NCBI GenBank assembly: GCA_037783415.1 | Contig: JAZGTN010000016.1 | Coordinates: forward strand, 679,001 to 743,000 | Direction: 5' to 3' | DNA length: 64,000 bases | From: Leptasterias polaris | Lineage: Eukaryota > Echinodermata > Asteroidea > Forcipulatida > Asteriidae | Shown: positions 11,701 through 22,745 of the stretch, one piece after another | Numbering within the stretch: position 1 is the stretch's first letter | Layout: each line of letters begins with the position of its first letter | Program-made: the position numbers and the translations under genes | The notes under the pieces: generated by a model | The model's database searches: none | What the model was told of the DNA's origin: nothing | The model's input: the letters and a program-made list of their open reading frames with translations, nothing else

Positions 11701-13650
11701 CTTGAATTTTCTTCAATTCTTCCCAAAAACTTTGACAGATAAAAAATTTGCAAAAGAAAGTATTTTATTTAAAAACTCCAACAAATAGGGTCTACTAGAA
11801 ATATTATAGCAAAATTTTGGACATAATTATTCAGGAAGAATTATGTTAAACCATTAAAAAAAAAACTTCACTTTACATGCCAAGTGAACTTAAAAAATGA
11901 TTATTGGTAAAAAATAATTAAGATAACAATAATGAGATTAACTATATGATTGAATACTTTTTTGATAGCAGTACTTGTAGTGTTTGAGGGGGAAAATTGC
12001 TGCATAAATTATACCTAATACTTTGCAGGCAAAATTCATAAATTTAAAGGCCCTCACAGTTAAAGCCACTTGTGACGCAGTAAAAACTGCCATGTCTATG
12101 AAAGATTCAATTGTTGTTACGATCGATTGATCATGTTTGGTGATTTACCTTTGTAGGCGGGGTTTCATGTGTTATTATTCCAGGTACCCAATGTTGTTGT
12201 ATTTTTTCTATTCAGCTGTGTTGCACAATATTGTACTGAGGAAAACCCCTGATAGAATTGACGTAAGTTTCGACCTTGACTGCTGTAGTTGATGAAAGGA
12301 GTAAACCTGCTGGGCATAATTTATAGAGCTGTTTATAAGCATAAAAAGTAGCTATAAAGCACAACAATTGCTCACCACATTAAGTGTACCAACCAAAATA
12401 CCATGTGATGTGCTGTAACTGGTGTCCTGCTCAGTTTTTTTTGTTTAACAGAAAATTGTAATACAATGAATTTGGAGTCATGAGAAAACCAAGAAAAACT
12501 CCATTATGCATTTTTTACTGTTTTCAAACATCGAATTTTATCACGCGTGATAAAGCCGAATTGTTTCCTTAAAATTATAGCATTTCAAGCGAAACTATAA
12601 TTCGAGAAAAGTTTTCCACCATGACCATCTTTTTACCATGTAAGTTATGTGCAAATCTGTGAACATTATGTTCAATCTTACCAATGTTGTACCCATCCTT
12701 TAACTACAAGTTCTTTTCCGATTTGACCGGTTCACGTTGGGTGGCATTTACTTCAACCCTACACACTCCATATACTACCTTTAAACAGGCATCCATTATA
12801 ACCAAAGAACAAACCTAGTAAAAGCTAGAGATCACCTTTTGTCGAATTAGCAATTCCTTTCAAAATTAACAATACTTAAATAGTAAATACAGTTATTAAA
12901 GCAATGCTAAAACAGAAACTTGCAAATCTTACCGAACGAGATCGCGTTTTTCAGTAAACGGCATATACAGGGAATGCATGTTACATATTTCGAGAAGTAT
13001 TTGTGAATTTTCTTATGAAATAATGAAATTCCTTTTCGATTTGAATTTTCTTTTCAATAACCTCTTTTTTAAGAGCAACCGAAGAAAAGAGTTTCCCAAA
13101 ATATTTATACAAAAACTTGCAAAACCTTCACATAATAAGTGACCTTCCAAACGCAACATTTATATGATTATGATTTTGATATTGAAATTTTCTCACTTCG
13201 TTGCAAAAAAAAAAAAAAAAAAAAAATAGGTAACATTTTACACGAAAAACTTGGTCATAATGTTTTGGTTTACTGCCTTCTTATTGAATTTCTTTTAACA
13301 ATGACGCCATAAAATTAAACCAACGGTAATATGAATTATTAACAATTGAAGTTATTGTTTAAACAATCATGAAACATGGTAAACATTTTAAAAGGGTATT
13401 ATAGTGATTCACATAATATTCCTTGATATTGTTTCTTATGTAAATTCATGACAGAACTCGGTCCGCTATTTCGCAAGATTTTTGACTCCACAAACCGTGT
13501 GTTCCACTGGTAAGAGGCAAATAATAATGGTTTGTTTGAAGTCACTATTCACTAATTACAACTCACCATATGTTTTAGTGCATGAACAACTCCTAAAAAA
13601 AGGTTAAGGAGCAAAATCCGAACTTCAACATTTTGAGAGATTTGAAGGCA
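8790..13650 (+). repeat. Long repeat R2, copy 1
   Basis: From about 8810 (aagaactttgatcacag...) the sequence follows copy 2 (33205 onward) and copy 3 (35936 onward): acattcgagtttcattga, a ctagtccctgcatcgcc site, gatctgcaaatctt, tgacgcagtaaaaactgcc, and actcggtccgctatttcgcaag near the end. No copy has a long open frame. Copy 1 has an internal 1.76-kb tandem duplication. The part near 13480-13650 resembles the right half of the TTAA element at 14301-15114. Confidence 0.75.
9941..13478 (+). repeat. Two tandem 1.76-kb copies inside R2
   Basis: Unit 1 (9941-11700) and unit 2 (11701-about 13478) both begin cttgaattttcttcaattct and both end in actcggtccgctatttc-caag. They differ mainly by small indels and a longer A run near 13206 than near 11437. 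Each contains acgcgtgataaag and ttgaaattt-rich noncoding sequence with no conserved ORF. Copies 2 and 3 of R2 have only one unit at this position. Confidence 0.85.
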
Positions 13651-13857
13651 ATGTAGCTGGAAAACCGCCTACTGGCTTCGCGATATGACAAAGATGCAAC
13701 ATCAGGCATTAACTTGTACTCGCGATCATTCTTTGTGCTCCAAATCAATGATTTTGATTTAAATTAACAATCGGTGAGACCATCCATCACGATGGACTTC
13801 ACACAGTACACTCTCGGAACTAAAGAGGTGCTCTGCCTAACATATCATCGCAATATA

Positions 13858-14004
13858 GTGCAGCAGTAGATCGGTAGCTCATGTGGTCAACGACTGTTTA
13901 GAGAGTGCGCGCAGTATGAGCATACAACCTGCACTCGCTTTGCGCCCAAAACCAGTGCTTTCTTAAAGTCGTTGACCACATGATCTACCCATCTGCTGCT
14001 GCAC
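13858..14004. mobile_element. Short hairpin MITE with about 40-bp imperfect TIRs
   Basis: The left arm gtgcagcagtagatcggtag...gtggtcaacgact pairs with the right arm agtcgttgaccacatgatctacccatctgctgctgcac. About 65 bases separate the arms and no ORF is present. No target duplication can be fixed by eye. Confidence 0.65.
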
Positions 14005-14300
14005 CGCTTCAAAGCGGTGTCATTCGTAAAAACTAGTTTGCCCAGAATATTGAGCCACCTTTCACAGGAACTTAAGTGCTGCTGTGATACAATGCGCTGA
14101 CAGAATTAACTGGAGGTTTTTTTAAAATCACAAACCCTATCGTACCAGCAATCTTGGTTACCGCCGTGATGAGTTGGCTCACCATCGGCCCATCTCTTGT
14201 CCGCACGTCCATAGTACCTTCACTATCCAAACACACCCAGGTACCTGATCCGAGTCAATCCAAAATAATAAGAGTCATTACGTTGGGAGCGGGATCATAC

Positions 14301-15114
14301 TTAAAGGGACACGTAGCCTTCGGGTTGGGCGCTGTTGCGCTTTTGGGCTATAACAAGCGTTTGATTTAAAATGAGCACGGTCGGAAAGATGTTTAAAAAG
14401 TAGAATATAATGATCCACACAAACGTGCCTTAGAAATGCTTCGCTTTTGCTAAATTTCGCAAAACAAAACGCTCCGCCATTTATGGGAGTCAAGATTTTG
14501 ACTCCCATAAATGGCGGACAAATTCTATTAGTCTTATTTCCAGAGTCGCAGCTGTTGAACTACGACTCATGAGCAATTATTTTAAAACGTGTGATGTGCC
14601 GTGTTTTTTTAGTCGTGTCCACAATAAACATTGGGTATAAATAACCCAAGTCCTTTCTCTCGATCGGTTTGTCCCATGACAGTATTCTTACCCTGATTGG
14701 CGAGGTTTTCGTTTCTTCTTTTTTGACACGTCTTCTACGGCGCGGTGTGGACGTGTTTACAAGTACATGTACGTTGTATACACACATGTCGTCGAGTAGA
14801 GAATGGTATATTACCTGGGGTTCATGTGATAGGTTTACCAGGCCACAGGCTACGGTGCCAGCCTACTGCTCTTCATCGCGCATTATTGCCCATTACACCG
14901 ACGATCGTATTGACGGCTTGAAATACGTATACATTTCGCGGGACATGTCTCGGGGGTCAGAGGTCAATGTTTGGGTTTTTTAATTACCATTCACTAATTA
15001 TAACACATTAAAGGTGTTTTATTGCAAGAACAACTCTTAATAACTATAAGGAACACCTCCAACCGTGAGATTTCGTGAGATCTTAAGGCAACGTGTTCCT
15101 TTAAATGGAAAGTA
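14301..15114. mobile_element. TTAA-flanked nonautonomous TIR element
   Basis: The left end TTAAAGGGACACGTAGCCTT matches the reverse complement of the right end, TTAAAGGAACACGTTGCCTT, at 18 of 20 positions, with TTAA at both outer edges as for TTAA-specific (piggyBac-type) insertions. A perfect hairpin with 21-base arms and a 4-base loop lies at 14474-14519 (tccgccatttatgggagtcaa arm). The segment aagatgtttaaaaagtagaa is shared with the nested elements in blocks A to C. No transposase is visible. Confidence 0.7.
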
Positions 15115-15889
15115 CACATTGTTTTTGTTCCGGAATAGATTCAGGTTTCCAGCCTCTATAGCTTTCAATAAAAACACAATACAGCCATTCAGTGAATGTT
15201 TTATCAAATCCGGTGATCGTCTTTTAGAGAAAACAAACAAAACAAGAGTTACTGTTAGTCGTGGATAATTACGCACTCGTTCACTTGTCTAAGACCAAAA
15301 CAAAAATGTTAACTTCGTTCAAGTTTGTCTTTAAATCAAGGCTAAAATTGTCGATTCGTTTGTATGATGTTAACGCGTCCCTCGACCCCGGGGCACCGAT
15401 CCCCAGGGTGTGACAAGAAATGCAGCAAAGTCGATGTAGAACTATAAAATAACTTAATATGCCGCTTTATAAAATATAGTGGTCTCGTGTACAAACTTCG
15501 GGAAAATTTACATTTTGTGTCATAATTTTCACATAAATTCAGGAGTTAAAAAAGCAACAGCTGTACAGCTTTTGAGATGTCCCCCTTTCTTCATATCAAA
15601 AGTTGAGAAAAATCAGACAGTGCAATCTCCATAAAACATAAGATTTAGCGTATTTGAGCTGCGTACAAACTTGCCTGCAGGAAGTCCAGGCTCTGTGGCT
15701 CTTTTGTAAACACACGTCACAAGTTTTGTTTTGTTTATATTGTTTTCCTCGGGCAGACCTCACTGACCCACATTACAGTTTGACCTCAGTTTTCCCCCTA
15801 AATGCTTTCCATATGTTGATATGTTAAATGGAATCTAAAATTCTACAATGGCGGCATCTTTTCCCTTAAAGTTGTAATTATCACTTATA
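15115..15889. other. Unassigned intergenic sequence
   Basis: I recognise no gene, RNA or repeat boundary here. The opposing short ORFs at 15037-15276 and 15065-15268 overlap the end of the TTAA element and look like chance frames. Confidence 0.45.
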
Positions 15890-16567
15890 AAGGATGTTCA
15901 TTCATGTGTGCATGTTTCTACAAAAGATTGGCATTTCGGATGGCAAGTCACGGAACGTAAAAAGCAACTCAAGTGTAATTTTCTGTTTGAGTGTTTGTTT
16001 GTACCTTTGTTAAACTGCTTTGTTAAAATGGACCATACGGACGAAATTTCGTCATTTGTCACAATTTTCACGTTGCTTTCATTGTTTTGTATGTCAATAA
16101 TTCTTTGTAAAAATTGACAATGAATATTGAAAATATTGAAATTGGTTTTTTCTTAACATTATGCATAAACATCACTAACACCGCCATCATAGATGGCTCG
16201 GCGCACAGGATGGTCCAATGAGCAACCTTCTTTTGACCTACTCAAATGACGTCATGTGCATAAGGTCATTGACATTTCAAACACCCAAACTGTTGAACTG
16301 CAGCTCTTATGGAAAGCTAATACGTCACTGCACGTTTATCAAATGAAATCAGTGCCTGTCTTTATCAGGGACCAGGGACCAGTCTAGTAGTGCAGCTCCC
16401 CTTTGACAGAGGGCGTGTTTGATAAAGCCTGCATTTTACTAATTGAGATATTTTTATAAAGGCGCAGGCTCATCAAATATTAAGGAAATGATTAATTCAT
16501 GCCACGAAAAGTCGCCTTTGCCGCCAAACCTAATGCAGCTCTTACAAATCCGAAGGGTGCGAACTCA

Positions 16568-16759
16568 GGGCCCAATTTCATAGAGCTGCTTAAACAGAAA
16601 GTATTGCTTAACAATTTTCTGCTAAGCAGAAAAGATCAGGACACCAGCCACAAATGGTACATGTGATTATGGTAGTTTGGTTGGTAAGCTTATTGTGGTA
16701 AGCAACATTATTCGTGCTCAGCTAGTTTTGTGCTTAATCAGCTCTATGAAAGTGGGCCC
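16568..16759. mobile_element. MITE with GGGCCCAATTTCATAGAGC termini, block B
   Basis: The left end gggcccaatttcatagagct is mirrored by agctctatgaaagtgggccc on the right. The interior has ttgcttaacaattttctgct. A homologous copy is in block C (about 43035-43222), and related elements lie at 61081-61325 and 63588-63834. No coding capacity. Confidence 0.75.
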
Positions 16760-17084
16760 AGCTCTCTTCCATCTCTACGCGTGAATCCCTTGCATGAGCT
16801 AATCAAACGCCAACTTCCTCCAGTATTCACACCCCAATGCATGTTGGGACAGCCGACCAGAACTATGCTTTCATTGTGTACATTACGTCCGAAACCTAGT
16901 GTAGATTCATGAAAAAGATCGAAAAGTATTTATTTTCAAGGTGAAACTGCACCGTTAAGTTATTTACAAGCCCACGTTTGTACAAAGAGTTCAAAAATGT
17001 GTTAGTGGCCTGACGTTTCGACCCTAGCAGAGTCTTTCTTTGAGCCTTCGAGAAAGACTCTGAGGTCATTTCGGTTGGTAAGCA

Positions 17085-18344
17085 GTTTGCAACAGCTAAT
17101 TGTATTTTCTTTTACAAAAAACAACAACTTAATAATAATAAGCTTACTCACAAAGTCGCTGTTCTAGGATGAAAATGTGCGTCAAACTTCCTGAAAACAC
17201 AACAAAACAACAGTGTCAATGACGAAGGTTTTAACCTTGACTGCTGTAGTGTTTGACGCTATCATGTAGGGCCCAGATATATGAGACAGTTGCATTGTGT
17301 GATATAAAATGAAATACTTCCCAAGTTCGAATTGTGAAATTGACCAGAAATAAATTGGTCTATGGGCCTACGATAGAAGTTAAAACATCGTTTTCTTCTT
17401 CACTTTGCAGGTCAGCATTTCAGCAGTAGCGACCCTACTTCCTCAGTCACGATGAATGTAAATGAAACACTCTTCCACCAGTGGCAGATGAGCTTACCCT
17501 TGACCAACTGAATTCCACTACACTTTTTCAAACAGCCTTAAACTGCAGCCAGAAAGCCGGAAAGTAAAATCCATTATGAAGTGGTGAACACTTCGACTGC
17601 GACCTTATTCAGGATACCGTGTATCAGTACGTTGCAGAGACCAAAAACTGGCATAAACGCAACAGGAGTGATCGATAGAGGGTGTACGTGCCGAGTGTTT
17701 TAGTGGGAGAGAGGATTGCGGCCAAGGAGGAATTTGAAGGAGTCAACTGACTCAGCTTGAATTTTCCTCCAGGCGGTCCCAAGTCAATTATTGTCATATT
17801 AACGAATGAGTACTTGAATTGTTTGGTGTTGCACCGAGGAACTTAGAAGCACTGTTACTGATATCGAATCTAGTGACCACCATCACGTCGAATGATGACG
17901 GGTAACGTTTCTGCAAAGCAAGCCAGGTGTCTGTTTTTGTTATAAGAAGACAACAGGCAAAATACCAGGCTCATCTTCAGATACGAACAAATCGAAGCAA
18001 CTGCTCTTCAACAAGGATTTAGTATATATCGCATACGACCTTTGGGACAGACAACTGGCGCCCAAAACGATGGACGTAAGTTTTCGGTTCTCGTGTGCCG
18101 CAACCGGACACGTGTGAACCAAACCAAATTATTGATGAACTGCTTGAGAAGACGCGAAAGAACCAAGGTTCAGCTTAGGCCACCTATATCTATAGTCAAC
18201 TACTGTTGAGATTAAACCACACTAGTTATTTTCAGTATTTGGTTTTCGGTATTAGGTTTTGACTTTGAGTTTCTAGGGTTTACATTGACTCATCTTCTTT
18301 GTGTTTCATTTCCACCTTTTAAAAGAAGGGATAAATGCTATACG
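17085..18344 (+). other. Conserved 5' flank of gene B
   Basis: Collinear with 152-1408 and 43600-44756. It is preceded at about 17004-17065 by gttagtggcctgacgtttcgaccctagcag..., the left half of a palindrome that is complete in block C. The frame corresponding to the 79-codon ORF upstream of gene A is disrupted here. Probably promoter and leader DNA. Confidence 0.5.
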
Positions 18345-19607
18345 ATGGCACACAACAAGTACCACTCTGACTACTCATACATGATCGAATTGCTTTTGTC
18401 ACCAAGACCGACAAGTCTATGCAAACAAAAAACAGAAGTAACGTATTTCAAGAAAGACGGTGTGTTTTTGTTTGCATATGACGTTGCTGCATTCACTGGC
18501 AGTATACATGTGTTAGATACTGGCACTGATTACTTAGTTTATGTAGAATTTGACAAAGAAGGCTTAATAGGCCGAAGAAACGACATTAACGAGGGTAACT
18601 GTCTTATACTAGTTTGTCTGGACGGGAAGACGGTCAAGAACTTAGCAGGTGGTTGTGAGTTTACAATACCAGGCAAACCATTCTGTATTGCAGTAGTGGG
18701 TACCGATAATAACTCAAAGTTAATTGCAATTAGTTTTCCTGACGAAGGGGAGATTAGACTTTACAATGAACAAGGAGAAATACAGAACACACTGCCAGCC
18801 CCCTCACTCCTTGGGTATTTCACTATCGACCAAGTCTGCTGTACCTACATGTACATAACACGAAGTAAAAAGATATTATATAACAACACTGAATTTAAAC
18901 AAAAACACGGCACCACGCCTCGTGGCATATGTTGTGACAATGATGGTTACATCTATGTTACTGTAAAGAGAGGCAAAGCATGGGGTGGAATTGACCGTTT
19001 CGATCGGTATGGAGCATACATGGGATGTGTTGTTAGGAATTGTGGTGACCCACATGGTATCACACACACACCATCTGGTGATCTCATTGTGGCTACGAAT
19101 AAATCTTATAAGATCTATAAGGTTCCTCCCCCTAAAGGAATGTTTACGTGCTCTGGAACATGCTTTTTGTGCAGGCACCATGCCAAGGAGTCAGCCTCTT
19201 TCACATCTTCACATACTAAGAAGAAATACCCGATCAATACTATCCTTACCTGTACCACCAAAAACATAATCTATCTGATTTCTTGCAAGAAATGTGATTG
19301 TCAATATGTTGGTGAGACAACGGGTACTCTTTATAGCCGAATTAAAGACCACAGATCAGCAATCAACAAAAACAACAAAAACTACAAAAACAACAAAAAC
19401 AAGAAAGAAAAGAACCCAACCGCCATTACTAAACACTTTAGCGAAATCGAACATGGCAAACCTCATCCCATAAACGATAATAATATGGTTGTGCAGGGTA
19501 TTGAGGCACTTGGTGAAAATCCAGAACCAAGTCTTAAAGAGAGAGAAACTTTCTGGAAAAATGAACTTTACACCTGGACAAAATACGGTGGTCTGAATAT
19601 GAGGTAA
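18345..19607 (+). CDS. Chimeric NHL-like beta-propeller / PLE-type GIY-YIG nuclease, copy B
   Basis: Intronless 420-residue protein. The frame is open upstream to 18285, but that codon is TTG; the ATG at 18345 aligns with the starts of copies A and C. The propeller region keeps AFTGSIHVLDTGTDYLVYVE, PGKPFCIAV, and the NHL-type blade TTPRGICCDNDGYIYVTV with GIDRFDRYGAYMG. The linker has C-x3-C-x2-C, and the nuclease has IYLI, C-x2-C, QYVG, an R in SRIKDHR, E401 in RETFW and a terminal GLN. All recognisable catalytic positions are present. The distinctive feature is a Lys/Asn-rich insertion (NKNNKNYKNNKNKKEK) between the Arg motif and the H-containing strand, encoded by an AAC/AAA-rich microsatellite. 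The protein ends GLNMR, probably the ancestral end. The family role is unknown, as for copy A. Confidence 0.85.
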   Translation: MAHNKYHSDYSYMIELLLSPRPTSLCKQKTEVTYFKKDGVFLFAYDVAAFTGSIHVLDTGTDYLVYVEFDKEGLIGRRNDINEGNCLILVCLDGKTVKNLAGGCEFTIPGKPFCIAVVGTDNNSKLIAISFPDEGEIRLYNEQGEIQNTLPAPSLLGYFTIDQVCCTYMYITRSKKILYNNTEFKQKHGTTPRGICCDNDGYIYVTVKRGKAWGGIDRFDRYGAYMGCVVRNCGDPHGITHTPSGDLIVATNKSYKIYKVPPPKGMFTCSGTCFLCRHHAKESASFTSSHTKKKYPINTILTCTTKNIIYLISCKKCDCQYVGETTGTLYSRIKDHRSAINKNNKNYKNNKNKKEKNPTAITKHFSEIEHGKPHPINDNNMVVQGIEALGENPEPSLKERETFWKNELYTWTKYGGLNMR

Positions 19608-19797
19608 CACCTTTTCCACTAGCATGTTCTTGGTATTCCGACACCCCTAATGTATTTTCCTAACCCTAACTCTAGCATGTAAATTATGAGGTTTTCGAAA
19701 TATAGGGTTCTCGAAACATACGGGGGGGGGGGGGTCGGAACATGAGCCGTAAGATCTACTGCTGATAAGACCTTTGAAGAATATGCACATAAGTATC

Positions 19798-19962
19798 TAT
19801 GGTGGCCCTGAAGGGACATCGCACATCGCAAATCTTTGCGATGTCGCAAATATTATCGCAAATATCTTTGCAAATATTTGCGACGTCGCAAACATCTTTG
19901 CAAATATCTTTGCAAATATTTGCGATATTTGCGATGTGCGATGTCCCTTCAGGGCCACCATA
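19798..19962. mobile_element. Palindromic element with perfect 36-bp TIRs and satellite core
   Basis: The arm 19798-19833 (tatggtggccctgaagggac...) is the exact reverse complement of 19927-19962. The 93-base centre is made of gcaaatatctttgcaaatatttgcgac units, which are themselves near-palindromic and match the satellite at 1-151. A second partial copy of the right end (cttcagggccaccatag) follows directly. It resembles a foldback or MITE that carries, or seeded, the satellite. Confidence 0.8.
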
Positions 19963-19984
19963 CTTCAGGGCCACCATAGTCTTG

Positions 19985-20190
19985 AGATCAGCCATCTCAA
20001 AATAGAGACCAACAAACATGATGACATCTCTGTGTTCTCCATATTTCATATTTTCCTGGACATTTCCACCACATTTGTTTTGACATGGCACACAGTGGCC
20101 GATCAAATTGCAATCACTGGATTCAGATGGTCCATTGCATTTCAGATCACAACCATGGAGTGCTTGATCATTGTCACCGTGTTGGCGCTT
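19985..20190 (-). pseudogene. Possible Cys-rich exon or captured gene fragment
   Basis: On the minus strand a frame after a TGA at 20191-20193 reads as a Cys-rich stretch with C-x3-C-x9-C-x6-C-x2-C-x3-C spacing, including CNLIGHCVPCQNKCGGN, then YGEHRDVIMFVGLYFEMADL before running into the palindromic element. The spacing suggests an extracellular Cys-rich module, but I cannot name a family. Upstream (20200-20330) another frame contains HACPVPC, so a frameshift may separate the pieces. No clear splice sites support a live exon. Confidence 0.25.
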
Positions 20191-20199
20191 TCAGGACAA

Positions 20200-21050
20200 G
20201 GTGGAAGCAGGGCACAGGACAGGCATGACCCTCAAGTGGCTGTTGACTTGCATGGTAGCAAATACAAAACATTCCAAGAGTCCCAGTTTCAATTGTGGTT
20301 TTTCCTAGGACTTGTCGAGTATGAATGATGCTTAAGTTAGTGGTGTTCTCAGCATTCTACACATAATTAAAACTTAACCAAATTAATATATAATTTTGAA
20401 TTCAATTAAGTTATTAAACAATGTAAAATTTTCCTTATTTAGTAACCATAACATTTATTTGTGAACTTTATGTTAAGGCACTTCTTTATGCCAATTAAAT
20501 AGCTATAGTGTTGCATGATTAAAGAAAAAAGTGGCCAAATTTTGAAAAATTGCTGCCTAAACAAATTACCAGTCTGTTAACCTAACTTAAAACTATACTA
20601 ATATGTTTGCTTACACATCTGAGCGTTAGAAAACAGCATTTTAGCATTCCAGTTTCGTATAGATGTGAAGGATTCATATGCAATATAGTGGAACTTACGG
20701 TTTACGGTCATGGCGGCCATTTTTAAAGATTTCTAATTCAAATAAACTTACCCTCTATCTCTCTCAAGTGTGTAAACACTTATTAATACTTATCTACATC
20801 TTTGCAGACCGCTTAAACAACATTTTAGCCTCATAGTTGCACACATTTTAGGTAGGTTTGTATGTAACATACAGAAACAAATTGGCTCATGGCGGCCATT
20901 TTGAAAAATGGCCGCCAAAGCCGTTAGGAGCAAAAATTGAAATGGCCCAATATCAAAATATTTTTGTCATAATCAAGTTTACCTATATACCAAAGCTCAT
21001 GCTTTTATCACAAAATGCACGATTGTTGTGTTTTTTTTAGTTACGCCGCA
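20200..21050. other. Unassigned AT-rich sequence with a GGCGGCCATTTT hairpin
   Basis: No gene is recognised. A hairpin tggcggccatttt-gaaa-aatggccgcca lies at 20890-20917, and a single arm of the same motif at about 20710. The sequence is absent from blocks A and C at the matching place. Confidence 0.5.
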
Positions 21051-21549
21051 TTACTATTTGGCAGTCTTGCACTCTTGTGTGTGTTGGCACATCAAACTAT
21101 GTAACGTTCTAATAAAGTGTCTTGCTTAATCAGGCATGACAATAACAATACTTGGGTGCCTTGGTATGTAGGCAATATCCAGATTTGTCGATACTCTGCA
21201 TTTGTACGAAACAATGGTTGGATAAATGGTTTGTCTGTCATAAGGTGTCGGACATTTTTGTGACAAAATGGGTCTGGCAAAATGGTTTGTCGGACACAAG
21301 GTGTCGAACATTGGTTTGTCGGACCAATGAGTCGGAGATAATGTTTAGTGGACACAGTCTGTGATTTAGTGATTTATATAATGGTCGCATGTCGGACTTT
21401 GTGGGTCGAATATAATAATTCTTTGGACTCATTGAGTTGGACATCACAGTGGTCCAAATCTACCGTTGTCGGACACAATGGTTCATTCCATTCAGGACAA
21501 TTGCGTGTTAATACACGTGCGTATTTAAGACCCCTGTTATAAGAATGCC

Positions 21550-22745
21550 TTAAAGGGGACACGTTGCTTTGGCGGATTTGGCGCTTTGGGCTTTACTCTC
21601 ACCAGGAAATCTCAACCACATCTCTCCGATTATGTGCCAACTCCATTGGTTTCCAGTCTGTGAAAGAATAACTTACAAAGTCTTGCTGCTGACATTTAAG
21701 ATCCTTATCGGTGAGGCTCCTTCATATCTTTCTGATCTCTTGTCCCTGTACAATCCGCCACGGGTTTTTAAAGATCCACCACTCAGAAATTACTTTGTTT
21801 GATGCCCAGCAAGACTTCAACCTACGGAATGAGAATTTCATGTCATTGCACCTAAGTTTGTTTGTTTTATTTCCATTCATACTTTCGCATACACAGATAA
21901 AATATGATTAATGATCAACACAAAATATATCAAAAATTGTAAAACAATACAATACAGAAATGAATTGAGACTGCACCTGAGACTGCGGTCAGAGTAAATA
22001 TTTTTGAAAAATACCAGCAATGAGTTCCCAGGTGGGTTATAAATGTAGTAAGTAATGAAACATTATGATTCATAGTCGCGCCTCCAGACTCACCTTTTTG
22101 ATCATTATGTTATTTAACTATGCGCTGATCTTTTATTGCTATTAAGCTTTTTCGAAAAATTCCAGTGATGTTTATTTTGTGGTTTTTAAGAATGTAGTAT
22201 AAATTATCTGCTTATGGTAATTTATGGTGCGCCTATCTTTTATTGCTATATTCTGCTGGTCGTAAAATTCCAGTACTTTTTATCTTGTGGTTGTTTGTTG
22301 GTTGTATATAGGGCATATGCCTATATATATTATTAATTGTCTTGTTTTGTACGGTTATTTATCTTGTATTAAAGTGGGTTTTACTTGTTTGTGTTTTCTC
22401 CTTGCCTTTGGCTGGATTATTGGTATTTTTTAATATTGCCTCATTTGGTCTTGTTTCTGATTATTCCAATAGTTTGTACAGCACATAGACCTCTTGATTT
22501 ATGCGCTTTATTGTTTGGTATTATTATTATTATTAATACAAAGGGTTTGTTATGAAGTGAATTTGGTTTGAAAGTTGTTTCAAAAGTAGAATATGATTAT
22601 CCACGCGAATAAGTTATAACTCGAAATTGTGTGGGTTTCCTTTTGCTTTGTGGACTGGCAGTCCTCCATTTTACAGAGCTTTTGTGACTCCACAAAATGG
22701 CGGACCGTGTTTTGGCGGTTTTTAGGATCTCTAATGAAGTGTTAA
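21550..22745 (+). mobile_element. LINE tail nested in a TTAA-type element, block B
   Basis: TTAAAGGGGACACGTTGC at 21550 starts the outer element. From about 21590 a LINE ORF2 C-terminus reads HISPIMCQLHWFPVCERI, LLLTFKILIGEAPSYLSDLL and LYNPPRVFKDPPLRNYF, with fewer breaks than the A copy. A gcacatagacctcttg 3' UTR and an ATT-rich tail end near 22545, then the outer element continues (gtttgaaagttgtttcaaaa, and a tttgtgactccacaaaatggcgg hairpin). Confidence 0.75.

Noticed and set aside
18285..18344. 20-codon N-terminal extension of gene B
   Set aside because: Begins at TTG in the leader; the ATG at 18345 aligns with the starts of genes A and C.
19774..20328. 184-codon + strand ORF
   Set aside because: Runs through the palindromic satellite element (IANIFANICDVANI repeats) and then through the antisense of the Cys-rich frame; no conserved domain.
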